64,000 bases of DNA from Porticoccus litoralis (GCF_030676955.1 NZ_JAUUUU010000005.1:98785-162784); one strand, 5' to 3'. Positions 26,401-35,558 are shown, counted from the first letter of the stretch. The notes: generated from the sequence alone by a model not told the origin. Numbers and translations: made by a program.

Positions 26401-28365
26401 CGCTCCGACCACCAGGTGGTTGTATCGGTCATTTTCTGTATGCCCAGACCAGACCGCGGAAAAAGCGTCTTGAAATGCATTGCGCACCAGCGACACATCG
26501 ACATCCACGTCCAGACCAAAGCGCAAGGTAAAATCGTGCATCCAGATTTCACTACCCTGGTGAGGCGTAATCTCGTACGGGTGCTCACCGAGCACACGAA
26601 ACCCCAGGTTTTCGAGCATCGGCACCAGCTCGGACAGCTCCAGCTGCTCGGCGCGGTGGAACAGCTTGAAGCGCATAACATTTCGTTCCGCACCGAGCGG
26701 CTGGTAAAAACTGGTGGCAATCTGCCCTTCCCGCTCCAGCCCATGAAACAGGTCAATATCGTGAATGGCTGAACGATGATCAAAATGGTCACGGTAGCTG
26801 GCGGGAAATGCATTGCGGTAGGTACTGGCCATATTCCGGCCCAGCTCCTCGCCCCAATGTTCCAGAGCAGCTTCTTCCAGATCATCTCCCCAGTCCTGGG
26901 TAAGAGAAACAATATGACGTTCAAGATCGCGCTGATTGACTTCCCGGTAGCGGTCCGACTCGATCTTGAGCACAAATTGGGTTCGCGCCAGTATGGATTC
27001 CGAAAAACTGGTGTTGAATTCACACTCCTCAGCGCCAAACTCTTCCTTGAGCACTTCTTCAATATGGGTGCGGATGGAGGTCCGGTAGACGTCTCTAGGC
27101 ATGTAAACCAGGCAGTTTACAAACTTTTCAAACGGGTCGACGCGCACAAAGAGTTTGACGATACGTCGCTCGTTGATCTGCCAGACACCCACCAGAGTGG
27201 CGTAGAGTTCATCGGCTGAAGAGTGGAACAACTCATCCCGGGGATGCACCTCGATCAACTGCCGCATTGCCTTGAAGTCGTGGCTGCCGGGCGGAAACCC
27301 GGTTCGATCCAGGACCTGTTGTACCCGCTGACGGATCAGCGGAATCTGGAAAGGGCTGGCATGATAAACAGCCGAGGTATACAGCCCCATAAACAGGTAC
27401 TCGCCCACCACATTGCCCTGACGGTCAAAATGTTTCAGCACGATAAAGTCCGCGTAGGCCTGCCGGTGTACTTTTGAACGGCAGGACGACTTGGTAAACG
27501 CCAGCGGTGCATCTCCTTCATAAAATGCTTGGATACCACCGCTCATTGAAGACAGAGGCGTCTTTTCGTCCCCCAGGTGGTGTCGCCTGAAGATGCCTAA
27601 TTGCTGTCCCTCCTCAGCCCTGAGTAACGGATTATTCCGGCCTTTGAGAAGTTTAAATTCCGCCACACCATGAAAGATAAAAGCGCCGTCACGCAGCCAT
27701 TCCAGAAAACTGGCCAGCTCATGGACATCCTCCTCTGGCAGACCGCCCGGATTGGCGCGGACTTCAGTGATGACCTTGTTGACGCGCTCCGTCATAGGTT
27801 GAAAATCATCCGTGACAACTTCCACATCCTGCAGCACATCAACAATGTCATGCTCGAGGGTTTGCAGGGTTTCCGTGGAGGTGTGCAGATCGATATCAAT
27901 AAAGATCAATGCTTCAGGACGGCTGTTGGGGTCATCTGCGGTGGCCAGCAAATCCAGTAGCTTGCCTTCCTCATCCCGTACCACGTTCAACAGGGTGCTT
28001 TTAATAACCTGTACGTCAATACCGATCCGATTAAGCAGAATTCGTACCGAATCAACCAGGAAGGGCATATCCCGCTGCAGAATAAAAATGGCTGTTGCAT
28101 CATTAACCCAACCGTCCTCTTCCAGGGACGGGTTGAACACCCGAACTTTTGGCCTCAGGATGTCCCGCTTATTGTTGAACAGGTAAAGGCTGTGAACAAA
28201 CCCCTCAATGTCCTCAATACGCTCCTCGGCCAACTCCTCTATGGGAAACAGGTCAAAGAGTCTGTGGGCAAAGGGCACCAGCTTTTTTGCCAATGCCGGA
28301 GAATAATGTTTATCAAACAGTTCCTCTAACCGAGTGAAAAAATCACTCTGTGAAAGCACCTGCAT
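23494..28365 (-). CDS. gdhB: NAD-specific glutamate dehydrogenase, large 180-kDa type
   Basis: 1623 residues, the size of the L-180 class known from Streptomyces and Pseudomonas (about 1620). It converts glutamate + NAD to 2-oxoglutarate + ammonia + NADH, mainly catabolic, so it fits growth on amino acids. A long N-terminal regulatory part with ACT-like segments precedes the catalytic region, in which VPTGAKGGFVAKQMP supplies the active-site Lys and VGIGDMAGDVFGNGML is the nucleotide-binding loop; a helical C-terminal domain follows. GGGAGG lies 5 bases before the ATG. It diverges from the moxR operon across 183 bases that hold a large dyad. Confidence 0.96.
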   Translation of the reverse strand: MQVLSQSDFFTRLEELFDKHYSPALAKKLVPFAHRLFDLFPIEELAEERIEDIEGFVHSLYLFNNKRDILRPKVRVFNPSLEEDGWVNDATAIFILQRDMPFLVDSVRILLNRIGIDVQVIKSTLLNVVRDEEGKLLDLLATADDPNSRPEALIFIDIDLHTSTETLQTLEHDIVDVLQDVEVVTDDFQPMTERVNKVITEVRANPGGLPEEDVHELASFLEWLRDGAFIFHGVAEFKLLKGRNNPLLRAEEGQQLGIFRRHHLGDEKTPLSSMSGGIQAFYEGDAPLAFTKSSCRSKVHRQAYADFIVLKHFDRQGNVVGEYLFMGLYTSAVYHASPFQIPLIRQRVQQVLDRTGFPPGSHDFKAMRQLIEVHPRDELFHSSADELYATLVGVWQINERRIVKLFVRVDPFEKFVNCLVYMPRDVYRTSIRTHIEEVLKEEFGAEECEFNTSFSESILARTQFVLKIESDRYREVNQRDLERHIVSLTQDWGDDLEEAALEHWGEELGRNMASTYRNAFPASYRDHFDHRSAIHDIDLFHGLEREGQIATSFYQPLGAERNVMRFKLFHRAEQLELSELVPMLENLGFRVLGEHPYEITPHQGSEIWMHDFTLRFGLDVDVDVSLVRNAFQDAFSAVWSGHTENDRYNHLVVGARLDWRTVALLRLYGRYMKQLGSSFSQDFIADTLATNLELTRNLVALFRCLFDPKLLESHGDEYGRAERLNEKITDMLDQVSNLNADRVLRSYLQLINATKRTNFFQLDAEGAVKPYISVKLAPREISDAPEPRPMFEIFVYSPRMEGVHLRAGKVARGGLRWSDRLEDYRTEVLGLVKAQQVKNAVIVPTGAKGGFVAKQMPRNPSREAFLEEGIACYRLFIRGLLDLTDNIVGGEIVPPPCVVRRDYDDPYLVVAADKGTATFSDYANDISLEYGHWLGDAFASGGSFGYDHKKMGITARGAWVSVQRHFQEIGLNTQKENFTVVGIGDMAGDVFGNGMLRSEHICLVAAFNHQHIFLDPNPDATLSFGERQRLFDLPRSNWEDYNPELISKGGGVYLRSAKSVPLSEEVRARFGLDATALKPNELIHELLKSDVDLIWNGGIGTYVKASTESHQEAGDRANDPVRVNGRELRCRVFGEGGNLGMTQRGRIEFALNGGACNTDFIDNAGGVDCSDHEVNIKILLNELVQSQDLTTKQRNQLLVDMTDQVADLVLNNNYRQTLAISLAHYRCVTNFSEYWRTLTDWEAAGKIDRALEFLPDDETLKDRVKRSVGLTHPELSVLVSYAKILIKEQVLASDAAEDSYVARAIEGAFPKRLLKDYPEQVMHHSLRREIITNQIVNEIVNLMGVNYFLRQVASTGATVDDVVRAYVVVRDILHLQHFWHRVEQLDYQVPAEVQFELFYALMRLGRRASRWVLRNRRSCLNPGKEVKTLGPKLAELQLLLPTLFAWGEEENSWQAEVTRLVEQGVQEEVAMLVSSSNFLFFGFGIVDLAASSDKPVGLVLELYYKISVELDLEWFAEQIVHLEPASRWEDFARESFVDDLENQRRSLAGTLLKDIAVMEDIDNVIHIWKAAQSPLIKRWQDMMKELHTAPVYDFAMFSVALRELLDLVQSTENRQDSPPVCAV

Positions 28366-28460
28366 GAAGCCTCCCTTTTTTCATTATTGTCAGGATAGTA
28401 GTCGGCCATTATGAACCGAGTTTCATTATCACTGAACTTCATTTACTCCCTACAGTCTAG

Positions 28461-28495
28461 GTTAACTTCGCAGGAATGCTCCTGTTTGGGTTAAC
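28461..28495. promoter_or_regulatory. Extended dyad between gdhB and moxR
   Basis: GTTAAC (28461-28466) and GTTAAC (28490-28495) flank an inner inverted repeat CAGGA/TCCTG (28471-28484) with a 4-base centre; left and right spacers are 4 and 5 bases. The whole element has near twofold symmetry over 35 bases and lies between divergent starts, so an operator for a dimeric regulator of gdhB and/or the moxR operon is likely. The regulator is unknown. Confidence 0.45.
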
Positions 28496-28548
28496 TGCTC
28501 ACAGGCATTACAATTCATCGCCTTATATCATCGAGAAGTATCAACAGC

Positions 28549-29508
28549 ATGACGCACCAACAAAAAATTCTGCAACTCCGTGATTTTCTCAACAACCAGA
28601 TTGTCGGCCAGCCACACCTGGTTGAACGACTCATTATTGCCTTGCTGGCAGACGGCCACCTGCTGGTGGAAGGCGCGCCAGGGCTGGCAAAGACCAAAGC
28701 CATTAAGACCCTATCAGAGGGCATCAGCGGAGATTTCCACCGCATTCAGTTTACCCCCGACCTCTTACCGGCAGACATCACCGGCAGCGATATCTACCGC
28801 CCTGAGGACGGCAGTTTTCAGTTTCAGCCCGGTCCTATCTTTCATAACCTAGTGTTAGCCGATGAAATCAACCGGGCTCCGGCCAAAGTGCAGTCGGCCC
28901 TTTTGGAAGCGATGGCAGAACGACAGATCAGTGTCGGTCGCAGCACTTACCCCCTACCAAAGCTGTTCCTGGTCATGGCCACCCAGAATCCCATCGAACA
29001 GGAAGGCACGTATCCGTTGCCGGAAGCACAGATGGATCGGTTTCTGATGCACGTGAATGTCGACTACCCGGCAGCAGAAGCCGAACGGGAAATTCTCAAA
29101 CTGGCTCGCAACGAAGCGTTACAGGCGCCAAGTGCAGGTATTGAAGAAGTGTCCGAAGAAACTCTGCTTGATGCCCGTAAAGAGGTGCTGTCAGTTCATA
29201 TGGCAGAACCGCTGGAGGAATATATTGTTCAGTTGATTCTGGCCACCCGAAACCCCGGGCAATACGGTGAGGACCTGGGCAGTTGGCTGGAATACGGTGC
29301 CAGTCCGCGGGCCACCATTTCCCTGGACCGCTGTGCCCGGGCCAGTGCCTGGTTGAATAACCGCGACTATGTCTCTCCCGACGATGTGCGCAATGTCGCC
29401 CACGATGTACTGCGTCACCGGTTGATACTCAGCTTTGAGGCAGAAGCCAGCGGCATCACCGCCGACCATGTGATCGATACGCTGATTGCCAACGTACCTT
29501 CTGCCTGA
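28549..29508 (+). CDS. MoxR-family AAA+ ATPase
   Basis: 319 residues. Walker A EGAPGLAKTK (41-50), Walker B LVLADEINRAP (102-111) with the MoxR-specific helix-2 insert, and sensor motif ATQNPIEQEGTYPLPEAQMDRF are all present. MoxR ATPases act as chaperones that mature or activate VWA-domain partners. Here it is the first gene of a six-gene operon moxR-DUF58-DUF4381-VWA-VWA/TPR-BatD, which provides exactly those partners. The operon type is linked to aerotolerance and envelope stress in Bacteroides, Leptospira and Francisella. Confidence 0.95.
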   Translation: MTHQQKILQLRDFLNNQIVGQPHLVERLIIALLADGHLLVEGAPGLAKTKAIKTLSEGISGDFHRIQFTPDLLPADITGSDIYRPEDGSFQFQPGPIFHNLVLADEINRAPAKVQSALLEAMAERQISVGRSTYPLPKLFLVMATQNPIEQEGTYPLPEAQMDRFLMHVNVDYPAAEAEREILKLARNEALQAPSAGIEEVSEETLLDARKEVLSVHMAEPLEEYIVQLILATRNPGQYGEDLGSWLEYGASPRATISLDRCARASAWLNNRDYVSPDDVRNVAHDVLRHRLILSFEAEASGITADHVIDTLIANVPSA

Positions 29509-29511
29509 TCA

Positions 29512-30447
29512 ATGACAGACCCGGACATCCATAACCCGGCTATCGCCGATGTCACCACTTTGGTAGGCATGCGGTTTGGCACACGGGAGCTGAATTTCTT
29601 TCCGCGACTGATGGCACGTACCGCCCTGATGGGAGGCCACCAGTCCCGCAGCCGCGGCCGCGGAATGGATTTTGAGGAAGTCCGGCAGTATCAGCCCGGC
29701 GATGACATCCGCACCATAGACTGGCGCGTGACGGCGCGTACCCTGACGCCTCACACCAAACTGTATCGGGAGGAACGGGAGCGTCCGGTACTGATCGTCA
29801 GCGACCTTCGTTCCGGTATGTTTTTTGGGTCGCGCACACTGAAATCTGTGCTCGCCTGTCAGATCAGCGCCACCCTGGGGTGGGCCGGCCTGAATGTCAA
29901 CGACCGCGTGGGCGGATTAATTTTTGGCACCCGGCAAGTGACAGAAATCCGCCCCAAGCGCAGCCACCACGCTGTGCTGCAAATGATTCACCGCTTGCGG
30001 GATTTCAGTGAAATGCTGCTGCAACCTGAGGTTGATCAATTTAGCTTGTCGGATATTCTCAAGGATTGCCGCCGAGCGGCTCTGCCCGGTTCCACCCTGT
30101 TTCTGGTCAGCGACTTCCACGATCTGGACCGGTCCTGTGAACAGCATCTGTTTGAGCTTGCCCGGCATTGCGATATCACCCTGTGCCAGGTTATTGATCC
30201 ACTGGAAAAAACCCTGCCGCCCCCGGCGCTCTACCAGGTCAGTAACGGCCAACAACGCTTTGTGCTCAACAGTCGCGATGGCAAGTTGCGGCAACAGTTC
30301 GAGCGACAATTTACAGAGCGGCAGAACAAGCTGCGGCAATTGGCGACGCAGCTACGTCTCGGATTATTGAGCTTCACCACGACCGAGCCCGTATTACCCG
30401 TTTTACAGCGAGCATACAGTCGCAAGAATAAAGGGCGACGCCGATGA
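29512..30447 (+). CDS. DUF58 domain protein
   Basis: 311 residues, cytosolic (no membrane segment). The DUF58 core is DDIRTIDWRVTARTLTPHTK followed by YREERERPVLIVSDLRSGM, a degenerate VWA-like fold; the DxR/DW motif is the family hallmark. It begins 3 bases after the moxR stop and overlaps the DUF4381 gene by 4 bases. Exact biochemical role unknown; the family always travels with MoxR, so it is likely a client or adaptor of the ATPase. Confidence 0.92.
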   Translation: MTDPDIHNPAIADVTTLVGMRFGTRELNFFPRLMARTALMGGHQSRSRGRGMDFEEVRQYQPGDDIRTIDWRVTARTLTPHTKLYREERERPVLIVSDLRSGMFFGSRTLKSVLACQISATLGWAGLNVNDRVGGLIFGTRQVTEIRPKRSHHAVLQMIHRLRDFSEMLLQPEVDQFSLSDILKDCRRAALPGSTLFLVSDFHDLDRSCEQHLFELARHCDITLCQVIDPLEKTLPPPALYQVSNGQQRFVLNSRDGKLRQQFERQFTERQNKLRQLATQLRLGLLSFTTTEPVLPVLQRAYSRKNKGRRR

Positions 30448-30935
30448 ACCCGCAGGATCCATTGGCACAGTTGCGTGATATTCACTTGCACGAAGCCGTG
30501 GGTTGGTGGCCGCCCGCACCTGGCTGGTGGTTGCTCACCCTGTTGGTACTGCTGGCGTCTTATTACCTGGTGCGATTTCTGGTGCGTAATTACCGCAACA
30601 ACTGTTATCGCCGCGAGGCCTTTGCCTGCCTGGAAACCATGGCGCAGCAGCCGGAAGAATCACTAACGGACCAGTGTCATGCCCTGTTAATGCTGTTGAG
30701 GCGCACGGCGAAAACCGCTTACCCGGGCTTTGGCCTGGAATCGGAACGGGTCCCGGATATGCTGGACAGGATGAATCATGCTTGTCGTAAACCGGTGTTT
30801 GACGAGTCCTTGCAACAAACCCTCGGGGATCAGCTTTACCGGGCTGATGCGAACCTACCGCCATCCTGCCTGATACAACTGGCAGAGGGAACGCGACGCT
30901 GGATAAAACAGCATCGCAGGGGGGCATCATGCTAA
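30444..30935 (+). CDS. DUF4381 membrane protein
   Basis: 163 residues. The start DPLAQLRDIHLHEAVGWWPPAPGWW is the DUF4381 signature, with one membrane helix at about 28-48 (WWLLTLLVLLASYYLVRFLV) and a helical cytosolic tail. Function unknown. It overlaps both neighbours (4 bases with the DUF58 gene, 7 bases with the first VWA gene), showing tight translational coupling in the Bat operon. Confidence 0.9.
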   Translation: MNPQDPLAQLRDIHLHEAVGWWPPAPGWWLLTLLVLLASYYLVRFLVRNYRNNCYRREAFACLETMAQQPEESLTDQCHALLMLLRRTAKTAYPGFGLESERVPDMLDRMNHACRKPVFDESLQQTLGDQLYRADANLPPSCLIQLAEGTRRWIKQHRRGASC

Positions 30936-31915
30936 CTTTTGAATGGCCCTGGCTACTGGTTCTATTACCGCTACCTATTCTGTACCGGCTGTGGCGGCGA
31001 CGTGCAGAGACCCTGGCCCCGGCACTGAAAGCGCCGGTCTACTGTGCCCTCGCGGCACAAACCAGTGTTGAACGCCGGAGTGGCTACTGGCAATGGCTGA
31101 CCCTGACGCTGTTGTTTGTTGCCTGGGCGGGAACCCTGCTGGCCGCCACCCGCCCCACCTGGATCGGCGACCCGGTCACATTGCCCAGCAGCGGGCGGGA
31201 CCTGTTAATTGCCGTGGATATCTCTGGCAGTATGAAACAAACGGATATGCGGCTTGAAGGCGAAAGCGTAGACCGCCTGACCGTAGTCAAACAGGTTGTA
31301 GGGGAATTCGTTGAGCGACGCCAGGGGGATCGCCTGGGCCTGATTCTGTTTGGTACCCGCCCCTACCTGCAAACACCGTTGACCTTTGACCGGCAAACCA
31401 TGAACACGCTTCTGAACGAGGCTCAGATTGGATTTGCAGGGGAAAGCACCGCCATCGGCGATGCCATCGGGCTGGCAGTCAAACGACTGCAATCCCGCCC
31501 GGAAAACCATCGCGTGTTGATACTGCTCACCGACGGTGCCAACTCCGCCGGTGAAGCGCAACCTCTGGAAGCGGCAGAGATCGCCGCCCGTGAGGGCATC
31601 ACCATTTACACCATCGGCATCGGTGCCGAAGTCGTTGTGGAACGCAGTTTCTTTGGCTCCCGGCGAATCAACCCCTCTCGAGATCTTGATGAAACCACTC
31701 TGACCGCCATCGCCGATAAAACCGGGGGCCGCTATTTCCGCGCCCGCAACCCGGATGAATTGCAACAGATCTACGCGCAACTGGACCAGCTCGAACCCGT
31801 GGAACAGGAAGCGGAGACCCTGCGCCCCACCAAGGCATTGTTCTACTGGCCACTGGGTGTGGCTCTGCTCTGCAGCCTGTTACTGGCGCCGCTCACAGCA
31901 CGAGGTGATTCATGA
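30929..31915 (+). CDS. batA: VWA domain protein, BatA-like
   Basis: 328 residues with membrane helices at about 6-20 and 57-75 and a C-terminal one at about 305-322, holding a von Willebrand factor A domain in the periplasm. The MIDAS metal site is complete at its first part: DISGS (97-101), with later TDGANSAGEA. BatA-type proteins form membrane complexes with BatB and BatC. Overlaps the next gene by 4 bases (ATGA). Confidence 0.9.
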   Translation: MLTFEWPWLLVLLPLPILYRLWRRRAETLAPALKAPVYCALAAQTSVERRSGYWQWLTLTLLFVAWAGTLLAATRPTWIGDPVTLPSSGRDLLIAVDISGSMKQTDMRLEGESVDRLTVVKQVVGEFVERRQGDRLGLILFGTRPYLQTPLTFDRQTMNTLLNEAQIGFAGESTAIGDAIGLAVKRLQSRPENHRVLILLTDGANSAGEAQPLEAAEIAAREGITIYTIGIGAEVVVERSFFGSRRINPSRDLDETTLTAIADKTGGRYFRARNPDELQQIYAQLDQLEPVEQEAETLRPTKALFYWPLGVALLCSLLLAPLTARGDS

Positions 31916-33843
31916 TCCCGGTGCTGACAGATTTTCATTTGCTTAGACCCCTGTGGTTGCTGGCCATCCTGCCAGCCCTGCTGGCTGCATGGTGGTTATA
32001 CAAGCAGGAGAAGAACACCGGCAGCTGGCAACAGGTGATCGCCCCGGAGCTGTTGCCATTCCTGGTAGATGGCACCACCGTTAAACAGCGTCGTTCCCTG
32101 GTAACAGGTGCGCTGATCGCCTGGCTGCTGGCGACAGTGGCTATGTCCGGCCCCACCTGGGAACGCACACCCCTGCCCGTGCATAAACAGGAAAATGCAC
32201 TGGTCGTCCTGTTCGACCTCTCGCCATCAATGTTGGTGCAGGACCTGAAACCCAACCGCCTGAATAGGGCACGGCTGAAACTGATTGAGCTGCTTCAGCA
32301 GCGTAAGGAAGGAACCACCGGCCTTATCGCCTACGCGGCGGAAGCATTTGTCGTCAGCCCGTTAACCGACGACGCGGCAACTGTGGCAGCACTGGTACCG
32401 GCCCTGGACCCCAACATCATGCCTGGGCACGGCAGCAACATTGAGTCTGCCATTAACCAGGGCATTGAGCTGGCACTGAATGCCGGCCTCAACCAGGCTG
32501 ACTTTCTGTTGATCACCGATGATGTCTCTGCCAGCGCACGGGATGAACTCTCATCACTGCTGGAGGAAATGGGTGAGTTCCGCCTTTCCGTGCTGGGCAT
32601 CGGTACCGCTGAAGGTGCACCGATTCCTCTCCAAAACGGCGGATTTGCCAAGGACAATACAGGCGCTATCGTCATCCCCAGACTGGATGCCGCTGCTCTG
32701 GGTTCTTTGGCCAGCGGGCTGGGGGGGCGTTATTCCGGTCTCACCGCCGATGACAAGGATATTCGCTACCTCTCCGAAGGCTTTGCTGCAGAACACGGAT
32801 CGGCCAGCAAACAACTGGAGAGAACCTACGACAGCTGGCACGACCTGGGCTACTGGCTGGTGTTACCACTGTTACCCATACTGCTACTGGCTTTCCGTCG
32901 TGGCGTATTCGCATCAATCCTGCTGTTGCCGCTGCTATCCGCCCCACAACCGGCCATGGCATTCGGCTGGGATGACCTGTGGCTGACCCAAGACCAACAG
33001 GCGGCGCGGGCATTAGCCGAGGGTGACGCTGAAAGCGCGCAACAAACATTTAAAGACCCCGACTGGAAGGCCGCTGCCGCCTATCGAAACGGTGACTTTG
33101 AAAACGCCGAAAAGCTCTATGGGGGAGACACCGCCAATGCGCACTACAATCGCGGCAATGCACTGGCAAAGGCAGGAAAACTTGATGAGGCACTGGAAAG
33201 TTATAAGCGGGCACTGTCATTGACACCCGACATGCCAGATGCCGAATTCAACCGCGACCTGGTGGAAAAACTGCTGGAACAGCAAAACAACTCGCCGCAA
33301 AACGACCAGCAGCAGAACAACGATAACCAGAACAATGATAGCCAGGAGCAGCAACAGGGATCGGACCAGCAGCAATCCCAGTCCGACCAACAAAATCAGT
33401 CCAGCGATCAGAATCAGGACGGCTCATCCAACCAGGACCAATCATCCTCTTCCAAGCAACAGTCTCAGGATAACCCCAGCGATACGGGTAAAAACCCCGA
33501 CAAGCAACAGCAACCATCTCACGGGGAACAGCCTCAGGATGGAGAGCAACAAAGTGAGCAACAAGGCGAACAGGATAAAGAGCAGCAGGACGCCCAGCCA
33601 CAACAGGAAGGTAGCGATCAACAGGGTGAACAGGAGGGTAAACAACAACCCGCCCAGGCTCAGGCAGCTACCGAGGGTGAAATGAGCGAGGAGGAAAAAC
33701 AGGCCATGGAGCAGTGGTTGCGAAAAATCCCTGATGACCCAGGTGGCCTGTTACGCGAGAAATTCCGTTATGAAGCGGAGAAACGCCAGTATGAACAACG
33801 CCGCGGCATCAATCGACCCGGTAACTCAGAGCAGAGGTGGTAA
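31912..33843 (+). CDS. VWA + TPR protein, BatB-BatC fusion
   Basis: 643 residues. Membrane helices at about 10-30 and 62-80; a VWA domain with MIDAS FDLSPSM (101-107); another hydrophobic stretch at about 325-350; then TPR-type helices (NAHYNRGNALAKAGKLDEALESYKRAL, about 405-430) as in BatC. From about 455 to 590 it becomes a long Gln/Asn/Ser/Asp/Glu/Lys tract, almost without hydrophobic residues, before a conserved C-terminal segment (MSEEEKQAMEQWLRKIPDDPGGLLREKFRYE). The fusion of BatB and BatC is common in gammaproteobacteria; the length of the polar tract varies between species. It ends 5 bases before the batD start. Confidence 0.9.
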   Translation: MIPVLTDFHLLRPLWLLAILPALLAAWWLYKQEKNTGSWQQVIAPELLPFLVDGTTVKQRRSLVTGALIAWLLATVAMSGPTWERTPLPVHKQENALVVLFDLSPSMLVQDLKPNRLNRARLKLIELLQQRKEGTTGLIAYAAEAFVVSPLTDDAATVAALVPALDPNIMPGHGSNIESAINQGIELALNAGLNQADFLLITDDVSASARDELSSLLEEMGEFRLSVLGIGTAEGAPIPLQNGGFAKDNTGAIVIPRLDAAALGSLASGLGGRYSGLTADDKDIRYLSEGFAAEHGSASKQLERTYDSWHDLGYWLVLPLLPILLLAFRRGVFASILLLPLLSAPQPAMAFGWDDLWLTQDQQAARALAEGDAESAQQTFKDPDWKAAAAYRNGDFENAEKLYGGDTANAHYNRGNALAKAGKLDEALESYKRALSLTPDMPDAEFNRDLVEKLLEQQNNSPQNDQQQNNDNQNNDSQEQQQGSDQQQSQSDQQNQSSDQNQDGSSNQDQSSSSKQQSQDNPSDTGKNPDKQQQPSHGEQPQDGEQQSEQQGEQDKEQQDAQPQQEGSDQQGEQEGKQQPAQAQAATEGEMSEEEKQAMEQWLRKIPDDPGGLLREKFRYEAEKRQYEQRRGINRPGNSEQRW

Positions 33844-33848
33844 TAACC

Positions 33849-35558
33849 ATGGCCTTCACGTTTAACCGTCAGCAGATCTGTCAGTGGATCGCCGCCGCCC
33901 TGTTACTCTTATCCAGTCTTGCCTGCCAGGCCGACAGCCTGACGGCCACTGCAGATCGCACCCAGCTGAGCCGAGGGGAAACCCTGGAATTACAGGTTCG
34001 CTTTGATGGCCAAACCACCAGCGACCCGGATTTTTCCGTGCTGGAAGAGGACTTTGAAATACTTAGTCAGAATCAGCAAAACCAGTTTTCCATTATCAAT
34101 GGTACGACGGAGTCCTATACCCAGTGGGTGCTACAGCTGCTTCCGAAAAAAACCGGCAGCCTGCTGATCCCCCCCCTTGAGCTCAAGGGGGTACAAAGCA
34201 GTCCCATTCGACTTCAGGTCGCACCCCGTTCCAATACCAGTAACGGCAGTGAACCCATTTTCATCGAAACCGAGTTGAGCAAGTCGTCGGTGTTTGTCCA
34301 GGAACAGGTGCTACTGACCCTGAGACTCAACACATCGGTACCCCTATCCGGACTCAGTAGCGAAGAACTGATGATCAAAGATGCCGCCATGGTGAAAGTT
34401 GCGGAAAACCAGTACCAGAAGCAGAACAACGGCAAGCTGTACCAGGTGGTGGAACTGAAATACGCCCTGTTTCCCGAAGCCAGTGGCAAACTGGTTATCC
34501 CCCCGGTGCGTTTCAACGCCGTGATGGCGGACCGGCGTGATCGTTTTTCCGGTTCCTTTTTTGGCTCACGGGGTAAACCCGTGTTTTTGCTGTCTGATGA
34601 ACAGCATATTGACGTCAAGCCCCGACCCGACAACTACGGTCCCGGAGACTGGCTACCCGCCCAGGGCCTGAGCCTCAGTGAAAGATGGAGTCGCCCGCTC
34701 GATGAACTGGTCGCTGGCGAGCCTGTCACCCGCACGATTCACCTCACAGCCCAGGGCCTGATGGACAGTCAGCTACCACCGCTAATTATCGATGCCGGTG
34801 ATGGCTTCAAGGTTTACCCGGACCAGCCTCAGCTGGAAAATAATGTCGATCCCCAAGGGGTGATTGGATCACGGGTGGAATCGGTTGCTATCGTGCCTTC
34901 TCGTGCCGGGCAGATCACCCTGCCCCCGGTGAAAGTCCGCTGGTGGGATACCCGCAGTCAACAGATGAGGGAAACCCTGCTGGAATCACAAACCCTCACC
35001 GTCAAGCCAGCTCCGGGAACTGTTGCAACACCGGCAGACCCTGCTCCTTTGACCAGCGATATCGCAGTGACCAGTGACTCTGTTGAGCTTCATGAGAATT
35101 CGTCGGACAACCGGCTGTTGTGGATACTCGCTGCGACAAACCTGTTGTTGTCAGTTGCAGTCATTACCCTGCTGATCCTCTGGCGCGGCAGCCGCAAACA
35201 GGCTGCAACTGTCGTCAATCATGAGCCCAACCATGAAAAAGAATCAGCCCTGTTTAAAGACCTCTGCCAAAGCGCTAACAGTAAGGACCTCCCCGGTTTC
35301 CGCGAAGCGCTGTTAATCTGGGCCGGAAGCTTCTGGCAGCGCCCGGTGCAGAAGCTCAGTCAGGTCTCACAGCTGGCCAATGATGAGCAGGTTTCCCTCC
35401 TCCTGGAGGCACTGGACAAGTCTCTCTACAGCACAGCTGCTGATGATGAGGTCGACCTAAACAGGCTCTGCCAGCGGTTAAAGACTCTGCGTAAAACCCG
35501 TCCGGAGAAATCACCTAAGGGCACACCATTGGCCCCACTCTATGGTAGCCATACCTGA
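33849..35558 (+). CDS. batD: BatD-like protein (oxygen tolerance family)
   Basis: 569 residues from ATG 33849 (GAGGTGG about 8 bases upstream); a GTG at 33837 inside the previous gene is less likely. Signal peptide about 1-28 (ALLLLSSLACQADS), then repeated Ig-like beta domains with the family pattern LTATADRTQLSRGETLELQV, a membrane helix at about 426-446 (LLWILAATNLLLSVAVITLL) and a helical cytosolic tail. Last gene of the Bat operon. BatD family proteins are thought to assemble with the BatA/B VWA proteins in the inner membrane. A short hairpin follows 23 bases after the stop. Confidence 0.9.
   Translation: MAFTFNRQQICQWIAAALLLLSSLACQADSLTATADRTQLSRGETLELQVRFDGQTTSDPDFSVLEEDFEILSQNQQNQFSIINGTTESYTQWVLQLLPKKTGSLLIPPLELKGVQSSPIRLQVAPRSNTSNGSEPIFIETELSKSSVFVQEQVLLTLRLNTSVPLSGLSSEELMIKDAAMVKVAENQYQKQNNGKLYQVVELKYALFPEASGKLVIPPVRFNAVMADRRDRFSGSFFGSRGKPVFLLSDEQHIDVKPRPDNYGPGDWLPAQGLSLSERWSRPLDELVAGEPVTRTIHLTAQGLMDSQLPPLIIDAGDGFKVYPDQPQLENNVDPQGVIGSRVESVAIVPSRAGQITLPPVKVRWWDTRSQQMRETLLESQTLTVKPAPGTVATPADPAPLTSDIAVTSDSVELHENSSDNRLLWILAATNLLLSVAVITLLILWRGSRKQAATVVNHEPNHEKESALFKDLCQSANSKDLPGFREALLIWAGSFWQRPVQKLSQVSQLANDEQVSLLLEALDKSLYSTAADDEVDLNRLCQRLKTLRKTRPEKSPKGTPLAPLYGSHT

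Noticed and set aside
26349..27062. 237-codon minus-strand frame inside gdhB.
   Set aside because: Lies in another frame of an intact, conserved 1623-residue gene; a coding shadow.
33239..33685. Alternative plus-strand frame and short tandem repeats in the polar tract of the BatB-BatC gene, considered as a separate gene or CRISPR-like repeat.
   Set aside because: Repeats are irregular codon repeats without spacer structure, and the frame is a shadow of low-complexity coding DNA.
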